This document shows positions 1-14,444 of a stretch of DNA of 64,000 nucleotides, in pieces. This stretch comes from Enoplosus armatus. Taxonomy: Eukaryota; Chordata; Actinopteri; Centrarchiformes; Enoplosidae. How positions within the stretch are numbered: the first letter of the stretch is position 1; each line of letters opens with the position of its first letter. The stretch is from positions 27,990,793-28,054,792 of the forward strand of contig NC_092182.1 in the NCBI RefSeq assembly GCF_043641665.1, written 5' to 3'. A model generated the notes under the pieces. That model made no database searches and was not told where the DNA came from. It worked only from the letters and a program-made list of their open reading frames with translations. The translations under genes and the position numbers were made by a program.

Positions 1-2639
1 CACACACACACACACACACACACACTTCTTAAAGCACAGAGACAATGACCCTTCTGTAATGAAATAGGACTTTTGCTCGTGTTTTGACATTGTTGTGTTG
101 GTATTTTTACTTCAGTAAAGGATCTGAGTACTTCTTCCACCACTGGATACATGCAGTAATACAGTACGCACACATGCAGAGAAAAACCGCACACACATTG
201 TGTTTGTACAAGCAGCAGCATGATTAATGACATGGTCATATATAGCTGCCGGATGTGTGTGTGTGTGTGTGTGTGTAGTAAGGATCCAGTAAAGACGGGT
301 GAGGGTGGGGGAGGCGGTGGGAGGAAAATAGGAGGAGATTTAAAGAGTCAACCTGCAATTGTAACTGTCTTCCCCCACCAACTGCAGCTGAGGTATGAGG
401 TGGGGGGGCTGAACATCTCTTATTTTCTTATTGACGCTCGACTGAAGGAGCTCCACTTCTTCAAGCTTCAGGTGTCATGAGTCCTTGCAGTAAACTGCAG
501 GTGAGGCTGCAGATGTCGTCCAGGTGTCTAAGCTCCGTGCGTGCTGGACAGACGACAAAGAAACACAGAACGAACGCCGAACGCACGCGGCATCGTGATC
601 CGGCTGCGATCCGGCTGCGATCCGGCTCAGTCGAGGCTCAGTCAGTGGAGCGTTTGTTCTTCAGCAGACACGTTCACATTAGAGTTTGTTGTTATGCCGA
701 CATTTCTAATGTTTTACAGCATGAATACACATTTTCAGCTCCTTCAGATGCTAACAGAGGCCTTAAGATGACGACCTGTAGTTAAGCCTAACTGTCTCTG
801 TCATCTCTCATTTTAAATGTCAGTACAGTCGATCTCAGCACAGCTGAGGTGTAATAAATCAGATCATAAACAAAGCAGTGGGGGGGGGGGGGCTGCTGGT
901 CAGTGTAGTGTTTATGAGCCTCCATCAAATTTCATCCTTGTTCAGTCGCCTGACAACAGAAACAGAGAATTATGTAAATGAGAATAATTATATGGTGAAT
1001 TCAGCTGCATTAAAACACAGTGATGGTGATCAGAGAGAGCAGGAGGAGGAAGAGGCTCCCCTCCTCCCTCCTCCTCGACTACAAACACGAAAACAACAAA
1101 TGCATTTCCTTCTAAAACATTTGCAAATATTATAATTGTGCATTGTTTACATCTTGTTACATTTCTGTGGAATCGCGTGAAATATGCCTGAAATAAAACA
1201 TTGCTCTACAGCACTACTAGTGGTCAGCAGGGTAGCTTTCATTAAAGAGGCTGGACTTGATAGTTGATGTCAGACATTGTGCGCCATTTCTTTTTTGAGG
1301 ATTACATTTTCTGATGAGAGAAGTTAAGTTGGTCCATGATTGATGTTGATTACAGGTAATAAGTGACATGTGGTTTATAGTGAAGATAGTCATTGTTCTC
1401 TTGGTATTAACTGAAATCTTTACACACTTAGCAAGCTTCTTTTTGTATTTCCAACGCTCTTGTTGCTTACACCAGGAAGTTCTTATTACAGTTACACGAG
1501 TAAAAGAAGATATGCAGTTAAAATCACATCCCTGATATTTGTGGTCCCTTTATGAAAGCAAATTCCTACTCCAATGGAGCCTTTATTGCATTTTCAATGG
1601 AGTCGATTACACAAATGATACTATATGGACAAACTGTGATTGCTGTAAATTGCCTTTTGTTGCTGGGCTGTTCACCCGCAGTGAAATGAAAAAGGACCTG
1701 CCAAATTACCCCTGTGATGTGTACGCTGTGTGTTTCTCTGTGCAAGGTGATTATTGTATTATAAATGTTTCCAAAGCTCTTTGAAAAAACACAAACATGA
1801 TTTTCGCTGGTTTGTCAGTTTTCTCTGACTTGAGTTCCTTCAAAAGTTCATCATCATTTCTGAGATGAATTCAATAATAATCAAACCATGATGACACCAA
1901 ATAACAACTGTCAAGTATGTTTGGTGTATATAGTCTTCTAAAGTTGACCACCAAACGGAGCTTTATCATTTATAGGATATGAAAATCAAAACTAACAGGC
2001 TGTTTTTATTTGTTTTTAACTGGTGTATCATCAGTGTCTAGATATCGTAGTCCACTTTTAAAACACAGATGGTTCCCGTTTTAGAGCTAAACCTTCTTTA
2101 TTGTACTTTGTTGGAGAAGCAGATGAGTTACAGTGTTTATCACAGGATGTAATTAGTGACTGATGGAAACTGCACAGATGTGTGTGTTAAACTCCTAGTG
2201 AATAAAAAGTAAATATTACTGCAGATATATTGAGACTCAGGCGCTCTGTGCTCATAATGCTTTTAAGAGCAACTTAAACAAATGCATTCAAAACCAGACT
2301 CCCCACCCAGAGCTGCAGTGGACCTCCATCTGGTTCCAGAGAACAGCTCAGGATCTGTACCGGAGGAGGGAACTGAACCAGAACAACAAGGCAGTCTCTC
2401 ACTTCTATGTGGCTTCTCCAAGTCCGTTTTCAACAATGGTCGTCTTCACCTTGAGCTGGCCAAACAGCAGTGTGCTCATTACTGCCCCCCTGAGGCCAGA
2501 GGGCAGGAAACACCCACTGGTACTTGAGGGCCTGTGTCCACATAGCACGTTTTTTTCTGAGAGCCGTCTTTTTTCAATTGTCCCAAAGAGGAGACAGCAC
2601 ATGTGGTCACCTAGAGAAAAGGCCCTGCACCTTTTTTCA

Positions 2640-3815
2640 TACCCAAAGGCAACTCAAAGTGCTTGACAGAGTAGATGGGAAAAAGGAACAGCAATAAAAA
2701 CTAAAGGCACACAGAATAAAAACAGTAGAGCAAACAGGCAAGAGATAGAATAGATACAATTTCATTTTCATTGTTAAAAAACAATAATTTGATTTTCAAA
2801 GAAAGTTAACTAAAAGCAATGCCAAGAAACACACCCTGAGACTGGAAAACAGGAAGGTTTTTGGTTTAGATTTAAAAGTGGTGAAGGTTGGAGCATATCT
2901 AAGCTCATCTGGAAGTCTGTTCCAGGCAGATACAATTCAACTTTATTTACATAGCACCAAATCACAACAAATACACACAAATAGAGCAGGTCTAGACCGA
3001 CTCTTTATAATATTATTACAGAGACCCAACAGTTCCCACCATGAGAAGCACTCATAAAACGCATGGATAAGCTTTTCTAAGTCTTGGTGGTGCAGACATC
3101 CTTTAATCCTAGTAATCTTTTTTGAGGTGGTAATAAGCTGACTTTGTTATTGAGTTGATATGGCTTTGAAAATTTAGCTCAGCATCCAAGATAACACCCA
3201 GATCTCTGGCCTGGCTTACAGTCTGCAGAGACAGGGATGCAAGGTGGGCAGCATTGTCTTTGGGAGCACCAAACACGATTATCTCTGTTTTGTCTTTGTT
3301 AGGGTTGAAGGAAATTGTGGCTTATCCAGTCATCAATTTTATTAAAACATTTGCAGAGTGAGCCAGTTGGACTGTAATCCTCATATGAGAGAGCTATATA
3401 GATTTGGGTATCGTCAGCATAACTGTGACAGGTTATGTTGTTGTTTTGAAAAATGTTGCCTAAGGGTAGCATGGAGAGGTTGAATAATAGGGGCCCAAGG
3501 ATCGACCCTTGAGGAACACCATGTCATCTTGACGTTTTGGGATGCAAAGTTTCACATGGAGATAAAATAATTCCTGTCATGCAGATAGGACATATTTTAT
3601 CTTATTTAGGACAGTAATATGGTATGGTCGACAGTATCGAAGGCAGCGCTACCATCTAGTAGCCCTGGGATTTAAATTTTGTCTGTATTCAGGTGAATGT
3701 CATTGCCCACTTTAACAAGAGCAGTCTCAGTGGTATGATGGGGGCGGAATCCTGACTGGAATCTGTCAGAACAGTCATTTACAGTCAGGAAGCAGCTGAG
3801 TTGCTGGTGTACAAC
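2640..3815 (-). pseudogene. decayed L2-like non-LTR retrotransposon (RT fragment)
   Basis: Read on the minus strand this is a broken reverse transcriptase. From the 5' side I can follow FQSGFRPHHTTETALVKV, then SAAFDTVDHT, then GVPQGSILGPLLFN (here altered just before the PQG), then the catalytic YADDTQIYIALS, then KDKTEIIVFGAP and ARDLGVILDAELNFQSHI, followed by a tail matching the 3' end of fish L2-like elements. Stops and frameshifts interrupt the frame, and the endonuclease domain is missing, so it is 5'-truncated and dead. It sits between the inverted repeats of the DNA transposon at 2527-4429. Confidence 0.8.
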
Positions 3816-3920
3816 TGTTCAAGTATGTACAAAATATAAAAATAAGAAATCGAAAATAAAAAATATACACATTTACAATATTTAAGTGAAAAATAAAGTT
3901 AAAAATATATACAGCAGCAA

Positions 3921-3930
3921 TGTATATGTA

Positions 3931-3977
<47 letters not shown>

Positions 3978-3990
3978 ATGTGTATGTATT
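3921..3990. repeat. (TA)n microsatellite with TATG interruptions
   Basis: Alternating TA runs over about 30 bp, followed by TATG repeats. It lies within the composite transposon and may have grown from an A/T-rich retrotransposon end. Confidence 0.85.
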
Positions 3991-5822
3991 GCACTGAAAG
4001 AGGATTTTAGGAGATGGCTTTAATATAACAGAGAGATATTCAAAGGATGAAGAGTCTCCTAAGAGCGTCTGGTTGCACTGGTTATTAGGTTGTTCACACA
4101 GACACCAGATGGTCTACGAGTGCTGTAATACACGATGTCGGAGGACGTGATAGCAAGATTTTTCTGGAAGTGGGTGTTGCTAATCCTAACAGAGATGCTG
4201 TTGTAGACATGACAATGAACTTTTCAGAAAAGCCCATTTGTAGGTGTAGATCGACCGGAAACTAAAAGTTGCTGGTGAGTGCAAATTATCACCCTACACG
4301 TTGTTAGTTTGATGTTAGCTGTGTTAAGATATTGTTGTCATAGAAACAAAACCGATGTGCAGGGTTTTTTCTCTCAGCGCTTCACCCCAGCACTTTTCTG
4401 CCAGAACAACCTATGTGGACACAGGCCCTTAATTAATAATGAATAAAGAGGACCAGGGTCAAAAGAACGTGTAATAATGCGACTGTGCTTCAGTGTGAAG
4501 TTACTGTTTAATGACACACGCAGGCTTCTGGTGTTTTCACTTACTGTCCACTCACTTCCACATGAATGAACTGATGGACTTTAACTGCTCTCGTCTCTTT
4601 TATCTATTACCATCGTCTCTCTTTGCCCACTCGTGCTCTCCATGACTTTTCTTTGTTAAAGCCATTCCTCACACGTCTCTACATCCCTCCCCTCCTGCTC
4701 TACGTCTCTCCCAACCTTCAGCACCTCCCCACTGCTCCTCTCATCCATCTCTCTCGACTCTCTCCGTTCCTCTCAAACATATTTTTTATCATGAACGGCA
4801 CTCCGTGACTCGGCCATCAATCTTCCATTTCTGTCCGAAGCCTCCTAAAAACTTTCCAGCCTCTCCTCTCCTGTCCCTTTCTTTCACTCCTCACCTGTCC
4901 CTTCTTTCATTCATCATTTACAGCTCTCTTACCAAACCTGTCTTTGCACTCACTATTCTCCTGCTGTCTCATCCCACTTAACCTTTTCTCACCACTCTCT
5001 CGCGCCTCTCCTCCTCCCACCTCCAACTCTTTCACTCGGCTCTGCAGACCTTTCTTTCTCTATCTCAGGCCTGTCATCCTTTCACCTCCTCCTTCTTATC
5101 CGCCACTCTCCCCTCGCTCGTCTTTCTTTCTCTCCTGTGCCGATTCTACTGTCTTTCTCTGGAGATATAGCCGTGGTGGTGTGTCCCTTTCTGTCTGTGT
5201 TAGACCCTCTACATTTACATTTAAAGTGACTCACTTCTTCTGAACTCACGGTTCTTTAGCAACGTGCAGCTCAGCACAACAGGTCATCTCACAGCCAAAT
5301 GCAACCAAAACACTTGATGCACTTAATGCAGTTTAAACTTGCAGCTGAGACTGCCGGGCAGAGGCAGGAAGCAGGAGGGGGAGACGGGGAGTGTCCTCCA
5401 TTTTCAGTGGGCAGTTTTGTTCTAAACAGATGGACAGATGGAGTAAAAGTCAAGTTGCTGCTTTAAGTTCAGGAGGACGGCCCCCCCGACACACCCTACA
5501 TCCATCTCTGCCCCCCTCCCCCCCACCAGAGACTGTCTTTCATTGAACTCTCCCACACCAAACATCCAACGGCTGAAACAGATTCGCATTGAGCTGCTCG
5601 TGTTACATGACAGCCGATTGTTTCCTTAAAGACATAATGTGAGTGTTAAACTATTAATCACAAGGAACAAAGAAAAAATGCTGCTCGAGGAACAGAGGGA
5701 GTCAAAGCCACAATGTCTTTTATTAATAATTCAACTTAAAAAGTCAGCAAGTCCTTATTAGTAGTATGTACTTCAGGCTGAAACCACTGCAGCTGACTCG
5801 GAACATGATCAACCTCCGGCAG

Positions 5823-5878
5823 CAACAATTAGTCGATTAATCATGTAACTATTTTAATAATCGAGTCATTCTTCAGGC
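5823..5878. repeat. fragment of 'CGATTAATC' dispersed repeat
   Basis: The stretch includes attagtcgattaatcatg and taataatcgagtc. This resembles the terminal portion of a common fish interspersed repeat rich in ATCGATTAATCG words, also represented in degraded form near 60.3-60.5 kb. Assignment rests on recalled similarity, not a search. Confidence 0.45.
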
Positions 5879-8800
5879 TGTGATGGTTGCAGGTTCAACC
5901 TTTAACCCCCTGGATGTGACTCTGTTTATTCCATACAGTACCCATGAGCCTCAGCTGCTGTTGCTATGGAGAAGACGCCAGTCAGAAGTATCAATCACAG
6001 TTGTTGTGATTTCATTTCCAATATTGATCCAGAATCTGAATGTAAATCAATTAAAGCTGCAGATTGTAAAAAGTCATCTTTAGCTTCAGCTCAGCTCTGC
6101 GATTGGCTGTTTGTTAGTGAAATGCACCCTGGGAGTCGTAGTTGACTGTATGTCAGGCTTCTTGTAGCTTTGAGTTTTTAGTTGTTCCTCTTTTGTGTGT
6201 CACCAACACTGAACATGAGGAATGAATGTGAGGCTTTTCACTGTTCTCTGCTGATTTAAAGACCGATTCATTTCCCTTTCAGATTTAAATGTTCTGTCTG
6301 TAGTTGCAGTTACTCTTTTCCCCTTCAACCCTCCTCCACATCTTCTTTCCTGTCACACTTGTGTCTAACTGCTCTCCCAGTTTCTCCACATCCACTCTTC
6401 TGTCATCTGTCAGTAAGGTTACATAGTCGGACTGTGGTTGGCTTTGTTTTCTATTTAAAGCTCCTAATACTTCACACACGAGTCTGACGCAGAGCAACAG
6501 CTCTGTTATTTTAATATACAGTTTACCATAAACAGGTTCTGCAGCTTTCTGTGTCTCCTTCTTGCTCTTATACAGAAACTCTTCAAGTTTGTGAAGCTTT
6601 TAGTCGGTCAGAAGGCTGTTTTATACCCTGTCGGCTCTTGGCTTGATATGTAGCTGATATATTTCATGTCAGAAGAATAAGAGTGGGCAACAATATAAGA
6701 GTGGAGCTATCAGAGACAAATATTCACAGTGAATAAACTAAAGGCCTGCCATAAATCTAAACACAGGTATGATAATGCTGACAGAACCAGGCCGTGTCCT
6801 GAGAGATATTAATTAGACTTGAATAATCATTCATCAGCCAGGGGCCACAGAGGTCCGCGGGAATGACCCTCTGAACCCACAAAGGGCTGAACAGGACCAA
6901 TAAGTGTCTCGCGGGGACAGTCGTTATATGTCACTGAGAGCCCATGGGGACAACCCCTACACCCCGTGTGGCCTTCAGGGACAGCCATTCTGCAGTTGTC
7001 TCCCGTCAGGGACGGCATCGTCATCCCACTTATTACCCATCAGGGACGGCACTAAAAGCCCAATTAAGAGCTCCAGGTGGGCAGGATCCTGATGGGCAGG
7101 CCTCACGTTGCCCCCCAGTGGTGAATGATGAAGCATGAATTCTCCAGTTTAAAGGACAGATTCACTGTTTGTTTTTCAAGTCTGTCTGAAAAACACATTC
7201 ATGCGTGTATGAACTTTGAAATAGTTTCTGGAGGATGTGGCTGTCTAAAGGTCCTGCAGTATAATATCTGTCTGTCGCTGTCGTCTTAGCATGAAGGTTC
7301 CACAGCAACACTTTACACTTTATTAATAATGATATTAGTAATTATATCCTTTTTATATGGCACTTTGGCCGATTGGTTGAACATGTTTTAAAATAATTAT
7401 TACAAATTCATTAGACTATTTGATTTAATGTATCTCTGAAAAACATTTTTTATCTTTTTATCACAGATTAAATTGTGTTCTACTAAATGATAGAGATGAC
7501 TATTAAAGGGTTGAGATACAAAACATATGAAAATAAAATACAATTCATAAAATCCTTTGAAGTGTGTATTAATGGACCATTTTTATCCATAAAAGATTTC
7601 ATGCAGTGCTTTCAGCCTTTGCTCCTCTCTGATAATAATTTCCATTTAGTGCACGCTATGTTGTTTGAATCTGAATTATAATATTTCACGTGGTCCTTGA
7701 CCCACGCGTGACCCAGACGTGCATGTTAAAGTAGTCATCTGCAGCTGGAACACCACTGTGTGTATCTGGGTCAGTGAACACAGGTTCCTTTATGTAGATT
7801 CAGTCCAACATCCATAAAGCATTCAGAGCGACACAGTCGAAGCTCCGACCAGCAGCAGAATTCACTGAGCTATAAAAATACCCATCATGCACGGCTTCAT
7901 GCAAACCCTCTGCTGCAGCTCCAATATTTTAATGGAGTCTCAAGGCTTTACTCAAATCACAGAGAGAGGCTGGTTTATTCTTATGAGATGAGCGAGTAGA
8001 AGAGATCAAAACAGAACATTTAGAGCCACAGACATCATGGCTACAACCTGCACGCAGCAGCAACATGTTTTAAGTTGAGATGAACAAAATTCCCTCTCAA
8101 TCACATCACATCCACGGTCATATTGTGCACCATCTAACAATATATGCCAAAAAAATTACAAAAAATCGATGTCCTTGTATGTTCTTCAATCACAATCATG
8201 TTCAATCATGAGTTCTTCCTGTAAAACAAAACATGACGTGTGCTTACAGAAGCTTGAACCAACCAATAATATCGAGACATCCACCCATCAATCAGTCTTT
8301 TATTATATTTACAAGGAAGATACAGTTATGTACATACATACTATGTGTATATATATGTATATATTTATAGAACATTTACCAAGTCAGTTGTTTACATGCG
8401 TGTTTACTTGCTTGCATTCTTCTTCTTCACTGCCTTTGTTGGTGCATCGCTGCCTTTCACGGCGCGTTACTGCCACCTGTAGATGAGTGGAGTGGTGTGA
8501 CACCCACATGCTCATGAGCGTGCGAGAGTCAGTGCACGTGTGTCGTAAAGGCTTTGCTTTATAGCTACTGCTGGTCCAAAACACAACAAAGTTAAAATGC
8601 TTCGGTGGCTTCACGCCGACACAGAAGGGAAACCAGGTGTGTTCCTGTCCTCGGTGGATCCCTGATCGCAGTCCAGGTTCAGTCCAGTGCAACATTGCAT
8701 TTGTTCTCTCTGTCGCTCACCACATCTGGTTCCTTTTCCACCAAGACAGAAGTGTTTCCTCAACAAATCAGCTTACTTCTCCTCCACTGCACCTCCCCCC

Positions 8801-9305
8801 CCCCCCCCCCTTTTATCATTCTCTTATGTGAAACTCATTTTCTACACTTCTTCACTTTCTTTACTCCTTTTCATTTTGTTCCTCCCTTCGTTCTTCGACT
8901 TGTCTGAAGTTCTGTATTGTCTCCGTCCCTTTTGCTTTCTGCTTCACATGTCACCTCTTCTTGTTCTCTGTTGTCGATATTGATTATTTACATCTAAAAG
9001 ATAATGAGAGCAGAAATATTCCAGAATCTCACTGTTAGTTTCTGCGGGAGCAGAATGAAAGAAACCCACGCGTCGTCTCACGTCGATGGAATATTTCCTC
9101 TTTCCTTTGTTATATTTTCCTTAAATCTCCGACATCCAGCCGAGCAGACGCATCATTACGCTCCCTGCTGCTGTGACATTGTTTTGTTACATAATTGTTG
9201 ATACTGTAGTTTGTTTGCCTCCACATGGGGCCCAACGCTCTGTTCCTCCTATTGCTTTCATGAAGTGGCGCGCTGTCCTCCTGCAGCCGATGTGGATGTG
9301 ATGAT

Positions 9306-9375
9306 GATAATAACTTTATTTATATCATCATGATGAGATATGAAGAGATTTTTGCCCAAAGCTGGTTTACAGTAA
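9306..9375 (-). repeat. degenerate LINE 3' end
   Basis: The words aataactttatttatat and caaagctggtttacag match the pattern seen at the 3' ends of fish L2-type elements read on the complementary strand (a TTTATTTATATAGCAC-like word followed by AAAGTGCTTTACA-like word). A further degraded example is at 10835-10990. Short and diverged, so the family call is tentative. Confidence 0.35.
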
Positions 9376-10834
9376 AACTGTGTGGCACCATGTTCACTTA
9401 TGACTACATCTTCTTCAGTAACTGACCCGACACGTCATCAGTGTTAAATAATAAAATACTGAACAAATGAGACCCCTTTAAAACAAAGAGGCACAATAAC
9501 CTGGAGTCGGTGGAGGAACGAGTAGAATGAAAGAGGAGACTTCTCTCAGGTCGGGTTTTTATTACCTTTCAATCGAACTATTCGTCTCTGTCTTTATTTG
9601 GAACTAAATGATTTGAATCCTGCACTTTTGCCGGCATCTAAAACTGGACAGAAGCTGTTTGTTCTGCTTCCTCAGTGTGTAACTGATGATGAGTAAACCC
9701 CAACTTTGGCCCACTTTGCCAGCATGCTGCAAACTAACTGAGTCGCAGTGTTTTCTCCTCCCACACTGATCGTATCTGTCAGCGCTCCAGAGCAGACTCA
9801 TAACGAGTCCTCCCCCCTGTTTAGGGATCCCAGGGAGGTCTAATTAATGGACTTTGTTTGCGCCCACGCCGCGGCTCCCGGCTGAGACGATTTGACACAC
9901 AAACTCTTCAAACACAAAAGATATGAAACCCTTTGACGGTGTGAGATCTGTACAAACTCTGCCTTTAACAACAGTTAACTAATGAACACGTATCCAGAGC
10001 TCAAGCTCACACAGAGCTCCACGTCTTCACTCAACCGTTTCGTCTGTGAAACACTTTCTGGGTTGTCTGTAGGTGGTTTCGGTAGAGACGTCTGTCCACA
10101 GTGAAACACCTGAAGAAGAGAAAAGAATCTCTTCTTCTTCGTCTCTTTCCAGTCAACAACATCGTCACGGGCTGGATGGATAACACAGAGGGGAGACCAG
10201 AGCTCCACAGAGTCCTCGATCTGTTTCAGGGACGGATTGTGGACATTTGTGATGCATTGACGTGTCGTCTCTACAGTTCATGTCTCGGTCTCTTATTTTA
10301 CAATGAAGTTAAGCTATTGATTCATTGAAGGGCATGTTAAGACTCCCTCCAGCTGAATCCCCCTCTTTTATTTACCAGCTGAGAGCGATTAATAATGATT
10401 CGTCTCGGTTTCAGTCTTACATGAACGTGAGATGTGCTCTTGGAATTGACTTGACTGAGATGGTCCTAATCAGAGACGTGCTGTCTGCAGAAATAAGCAG
10501 GACACATATAGAATATATTAATGAAAGAGGATCACAACCCCGGCTGCCGTTCTGTGTGTAACACGTGTCATTCACACTGACATGGATTATCATTTTCTTT
10601 CCTGGTCTCACACGTCCCGATCCTGCCAGAACAAAAACCAAATGTTTTCTGTGTTTTATGGGATTTGAAAGGTGCATTCAGGGACGCTGGACCTCACTCT
10701 GTGTTTGCGGCGCTGAGAGGAACTCATCGTATACAATGACGTCATATTAAATTCTGTCTTTAGCTGAAGATTACCATTTTTATCTCACAGGTATCGACAG
10801 TAATTTACACTCATTTTTCAACAGTACCACAGAA

Positions 10835-10990
10835 AGCAAAGCAAGGCGAGTCAAAGTGCTTCAGATGAGACTTAAAAGCATCAAGACAAGAAACACAAAG
10901 CCACAGGAAGACTCACTGAGATAAGACTTTAAAAAGTAGATTAAAAAATAAGCTACAAAAACGAATCCAACAGGAGGAATGTTTTCAGTT
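10835..10990 (-). repeat. degenerate LINE 3' end
   Basis: The stretch contains agcaaagcaaggcgagtcaa followed by aagtgcttcagatgagac and a run of aaaagcatcaagacaagaaa type sequence. This pattern matches the complementary-strand 3' end of fish L2-like retrotransposons, as in the larger copy at 2640-3815. Confidence 0.4.
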
Positions 10991-12174
10991 GGTGGAATTA
11001 ATTCACTTTGTTCGTCACCACACATTATTTAGTATCTCACGGTCAGATAATCGCTGCAGACCAGAAGTCCTCGTCTGTGTTTTGGAGTAACTCACAGGAG
11101 ACCTCAGAAGATAATGATCCACTTAACCTTCCTGTGGTCCGCCGTGCCGCGTCAGACGAGGCTGTCTTCCTCTTCCTCTTCCTCTCATCTTCTTTCCATG
11201 CTTCCGCTCGCTAATCAAGTTAACGTCTCGCTTACACACTGAAAACTCTGAACATACAGAGCCTCCATAAACAAGCACAGTCACGCAGTGAATGACACGT
11301 GTTCAGTGACAGACGCGCAGCACAAATTAATACAAGATGAGACACGATAAGATTAAAGTCTTCTGTATCTGACGTGTCATCTTATCACAGCGCTGTTGTC
11401 TTATCACACTGATTTATATCAGAGACGAATATCGTTTGTTGTGCTGCTGTGAACTGATGGGAGATACGAGAGTGTGTGTGTGTGTGTGTGTAGATCCATC
11501 TACATATACTTATTAGGACCGTAGCCTGATGAACAGACTGAGTCACCGTGTCATCCTCACGTCATTATTCAGTCTGACCATGTGGTCATGTTGGCTGCTT
11601 TCTGGCTTTATTTTACTCTGACGAAACTTAAGAAAACACATTCAAAACTAAAAAGCCCATTTCAATAACTTCATGAGTCAGGCAACAACAAGCGTGTCCC
11701 AGCCGTGTGCATCCCTTTTTAGTGTCCCCTGGAAACATTCTCTGTTGTTGTCCTCCTGCAGCGTTTCTCTATTTGCATGCCCCCCCATGCTGGCACTGGA
11801 TCTTTTAAGTACCATCACCACCAGGCACCATCATGCCCAGGCCGGGTGCACCTCATTGGGCAATCACGATGTAGCACACCTGGGCAGAGCTAGAGAGGGA
11901 AGAGGAGGAAAAAGACACAACACAGGGGAACACATAGTGTGTTGAGCTCTCAGGGCCACCGTACATTAGTGACGAACGTCATTTTCTGTCCGTAGCAGTT
12001 AGCAGCCGATGACTGCACCGCTCTCACGACTCTGTTGCAAATAGTATTGTGGGTGGATTGACAGCTCAAGTACAAATACTTTGTATGAGTATCAACACTA
12101 GCACCCATAGGACTCCTACCAAAAAATAAAAACGGGTCCGTCTCACGTTAGATCATGTTCTGGGCACTGTTCTG

Positions 12175-12217
<43 letters not shown>

Positions 12218-12560
12218 GGTCACCTTGTACTATTTAAATGTCATTTCTAAGAGACACAGTTACAATGAGCACAACACCGTACCTATTTGTATTCAGACCT
12301 CAGGATTGTATTTTATAAGCTTTTCATGTATATTTTTAATGTAAAATCTATATCTGTAAAGTAACAAGTAACTACAGCTTTACAGTCAAAGTAGTGGAGT
12401 ATGAGTATAAAGTAGTACAGAATGGAAATACTCAAATAAAGTACTTCGAAATTGTACTTAGTTTCTTTCCTTTGCTTTAGAGCCTGACGTCCTCAGATGT
12501 CCACTGCAGGAAAATGTTGTGATACATAGAGGTGTAGTTTAGTTACTGCTGCTGTTATAG

Positions 12561-12586
12561 CCCCCCCCCCCCCCCCCCCCCCCCCC
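12561..12586. repeat. C26 homopolymer
   Basis: Twenty-six consecutive Cs follow ttatag in the grm7 intron. With C16 at 8795-8810, C16 at 14172-14187, C31 at 51753-51783 and G13 at 880-892, the window has unusually many long C/G runs. Confidence 0.95.
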
Positions 12587-13491
12587 GTGAGTCAGCCTGT
12601 GACTTCTCACTGTAAGTGGCATACATCAGACTGTGACAGCAGGGCCATAACACATAAAGACAGTGAGGCTGAACTCTATGAAACCCACTCTGGAAAGCCC
12701 ATTACAGCACGGCCGAGCCTCTTTATGCATTCATCCCGGGCCGACGGTAGTCCTCTATTGGGTTCAGAGGGCCACGGCTTCGGATGCAAGTGCAGTATAC
12801 ACAGCGCATAAAACATTGATGCCGTGCCCCAGCTGTCTGCTGTTCTCTGCTGTAGGTGAGGGTCGAGAACACACAGGATAATAAAAAACAATCCTTCACC
12901 AGCCAATAAAAAGTGGCAAGACTTTGGTTCTCTGGTCGGCCTTTTACACACCATGTTTCCTGAGTCAGTCAGGCCCTTTTATTTAACTGGACGTGAGAAC
13001 TTAGAGAACTCCTTTTTTCTGCATAAAACCTAAAGTGACTCAGCTCAAACTCACCTGTTCGGACTGACCTTCGTCTGGGTTTATTTCTTTATTCAGGGCC
13101 CTGTTTTAATTGTGCAAGGTGACAGACAAAAAGTTGGAAAGGAAGCTGTGATGACTGATGAGTCCCATTAATCTATGGAGTTATAACCGCCCAGTCTGCT
13201 GTGTGTAGAGGAGTGTGTGGTTAGTTTGTGGCAGCAGCTAGTCAGCTATGAGTGTGTGCTATTTTAGTTTGAATGAAAAATCGCTCAGTACACAGTGTCA
13301 GTGCACAGTGCAACATATAGACAAACAACATGTCACACAATAGATAAGAATCACATCATTCTGAGACAATGAGGAGCTGCATGTATCTGCAGCGTGCACA
13401 GATTAGAACTGGAGAGGCAGAATTCAGAGTTAAGAGGGCAGAGACAGACAGTGAGCAGGGTCAGATATCATTACATCTATTTATAATATTA

Positions 13492-13560
13492 CAGTGACCA
13501 GACGTCCCGCTTTGTCCGGGATTGTCCCAGTGTCAAGCTGGGTGTCCCGAAAACTAAATA
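13492..13560 (+). repeat. fragment of a hAT-like repeat ('CAGTGACCAGACGTCCCG')
   Basis: The stretch begins cagtgaccagacgtcccg and continues with tccgggattgtcccag, a pattern known at the ends of vertebrate interspersed repeats usually assigned to hAT-type DNA transposons. Only one end is visible. Classification is from recall. Confidence 0.4.
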
Positions 13561-13946
13561 TCTGTAAAACACCCTGGTTTTCACCACAACTAAAATAATA
13601 ATTACAACATTATACTTGTTTCCAGTTTATCATGTTCTGTCCCACTCGGTGTCACCTAAAAACACAAACACCGCACCACACGTCTGAATTCAGCACTGAT
13701 TTGTCTGTATGTGCGTCAATCAATCAAAGCTTCGTTGTCAAGGCTGTTGCTAGGCTATGAGTCTTAGGCTATGACGTCAGTATGCGAGTGTATGAGTGTA
13801 TAAGAGAAAGTCTTTTCTAAAGAGCTCCAGGAGGCTGAACTTACTCCTTCCTTCATTAAGTACCCAACAACGAAAATGCTGCGTCCATGGTGTTGAAAGG
13901 TGTGCTCGGTAGGTGTGCTAAGCACTGAAACACATGTCCTCCATAG

Positions 13947-14444
<498 letters not shown>

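Larger units (their letters stand above)
2527..4429. mobile_element. non-autonomous DNA transposon with 19-bp TIRs, interrupted by a LINE
   Basis: The ends are a perfect 19-bp inverted repeat: agggcctgtgtccacatag at 2527-2545 and its complement at 4411-4429. The interior next to each end has T-rich sequence and no transposase. A decayed L2-like retrotransposon in reverse orientation and a (TA)n tract at 3935-3965 occupy most of the middle, so the original element was probably much shorter and later took an insertion. I see no clean target-site duplication (ttg and taa flank the ends), so the superfamily (hAT or PIF/Harbinger) is unresolved. Confidence 0.7.
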
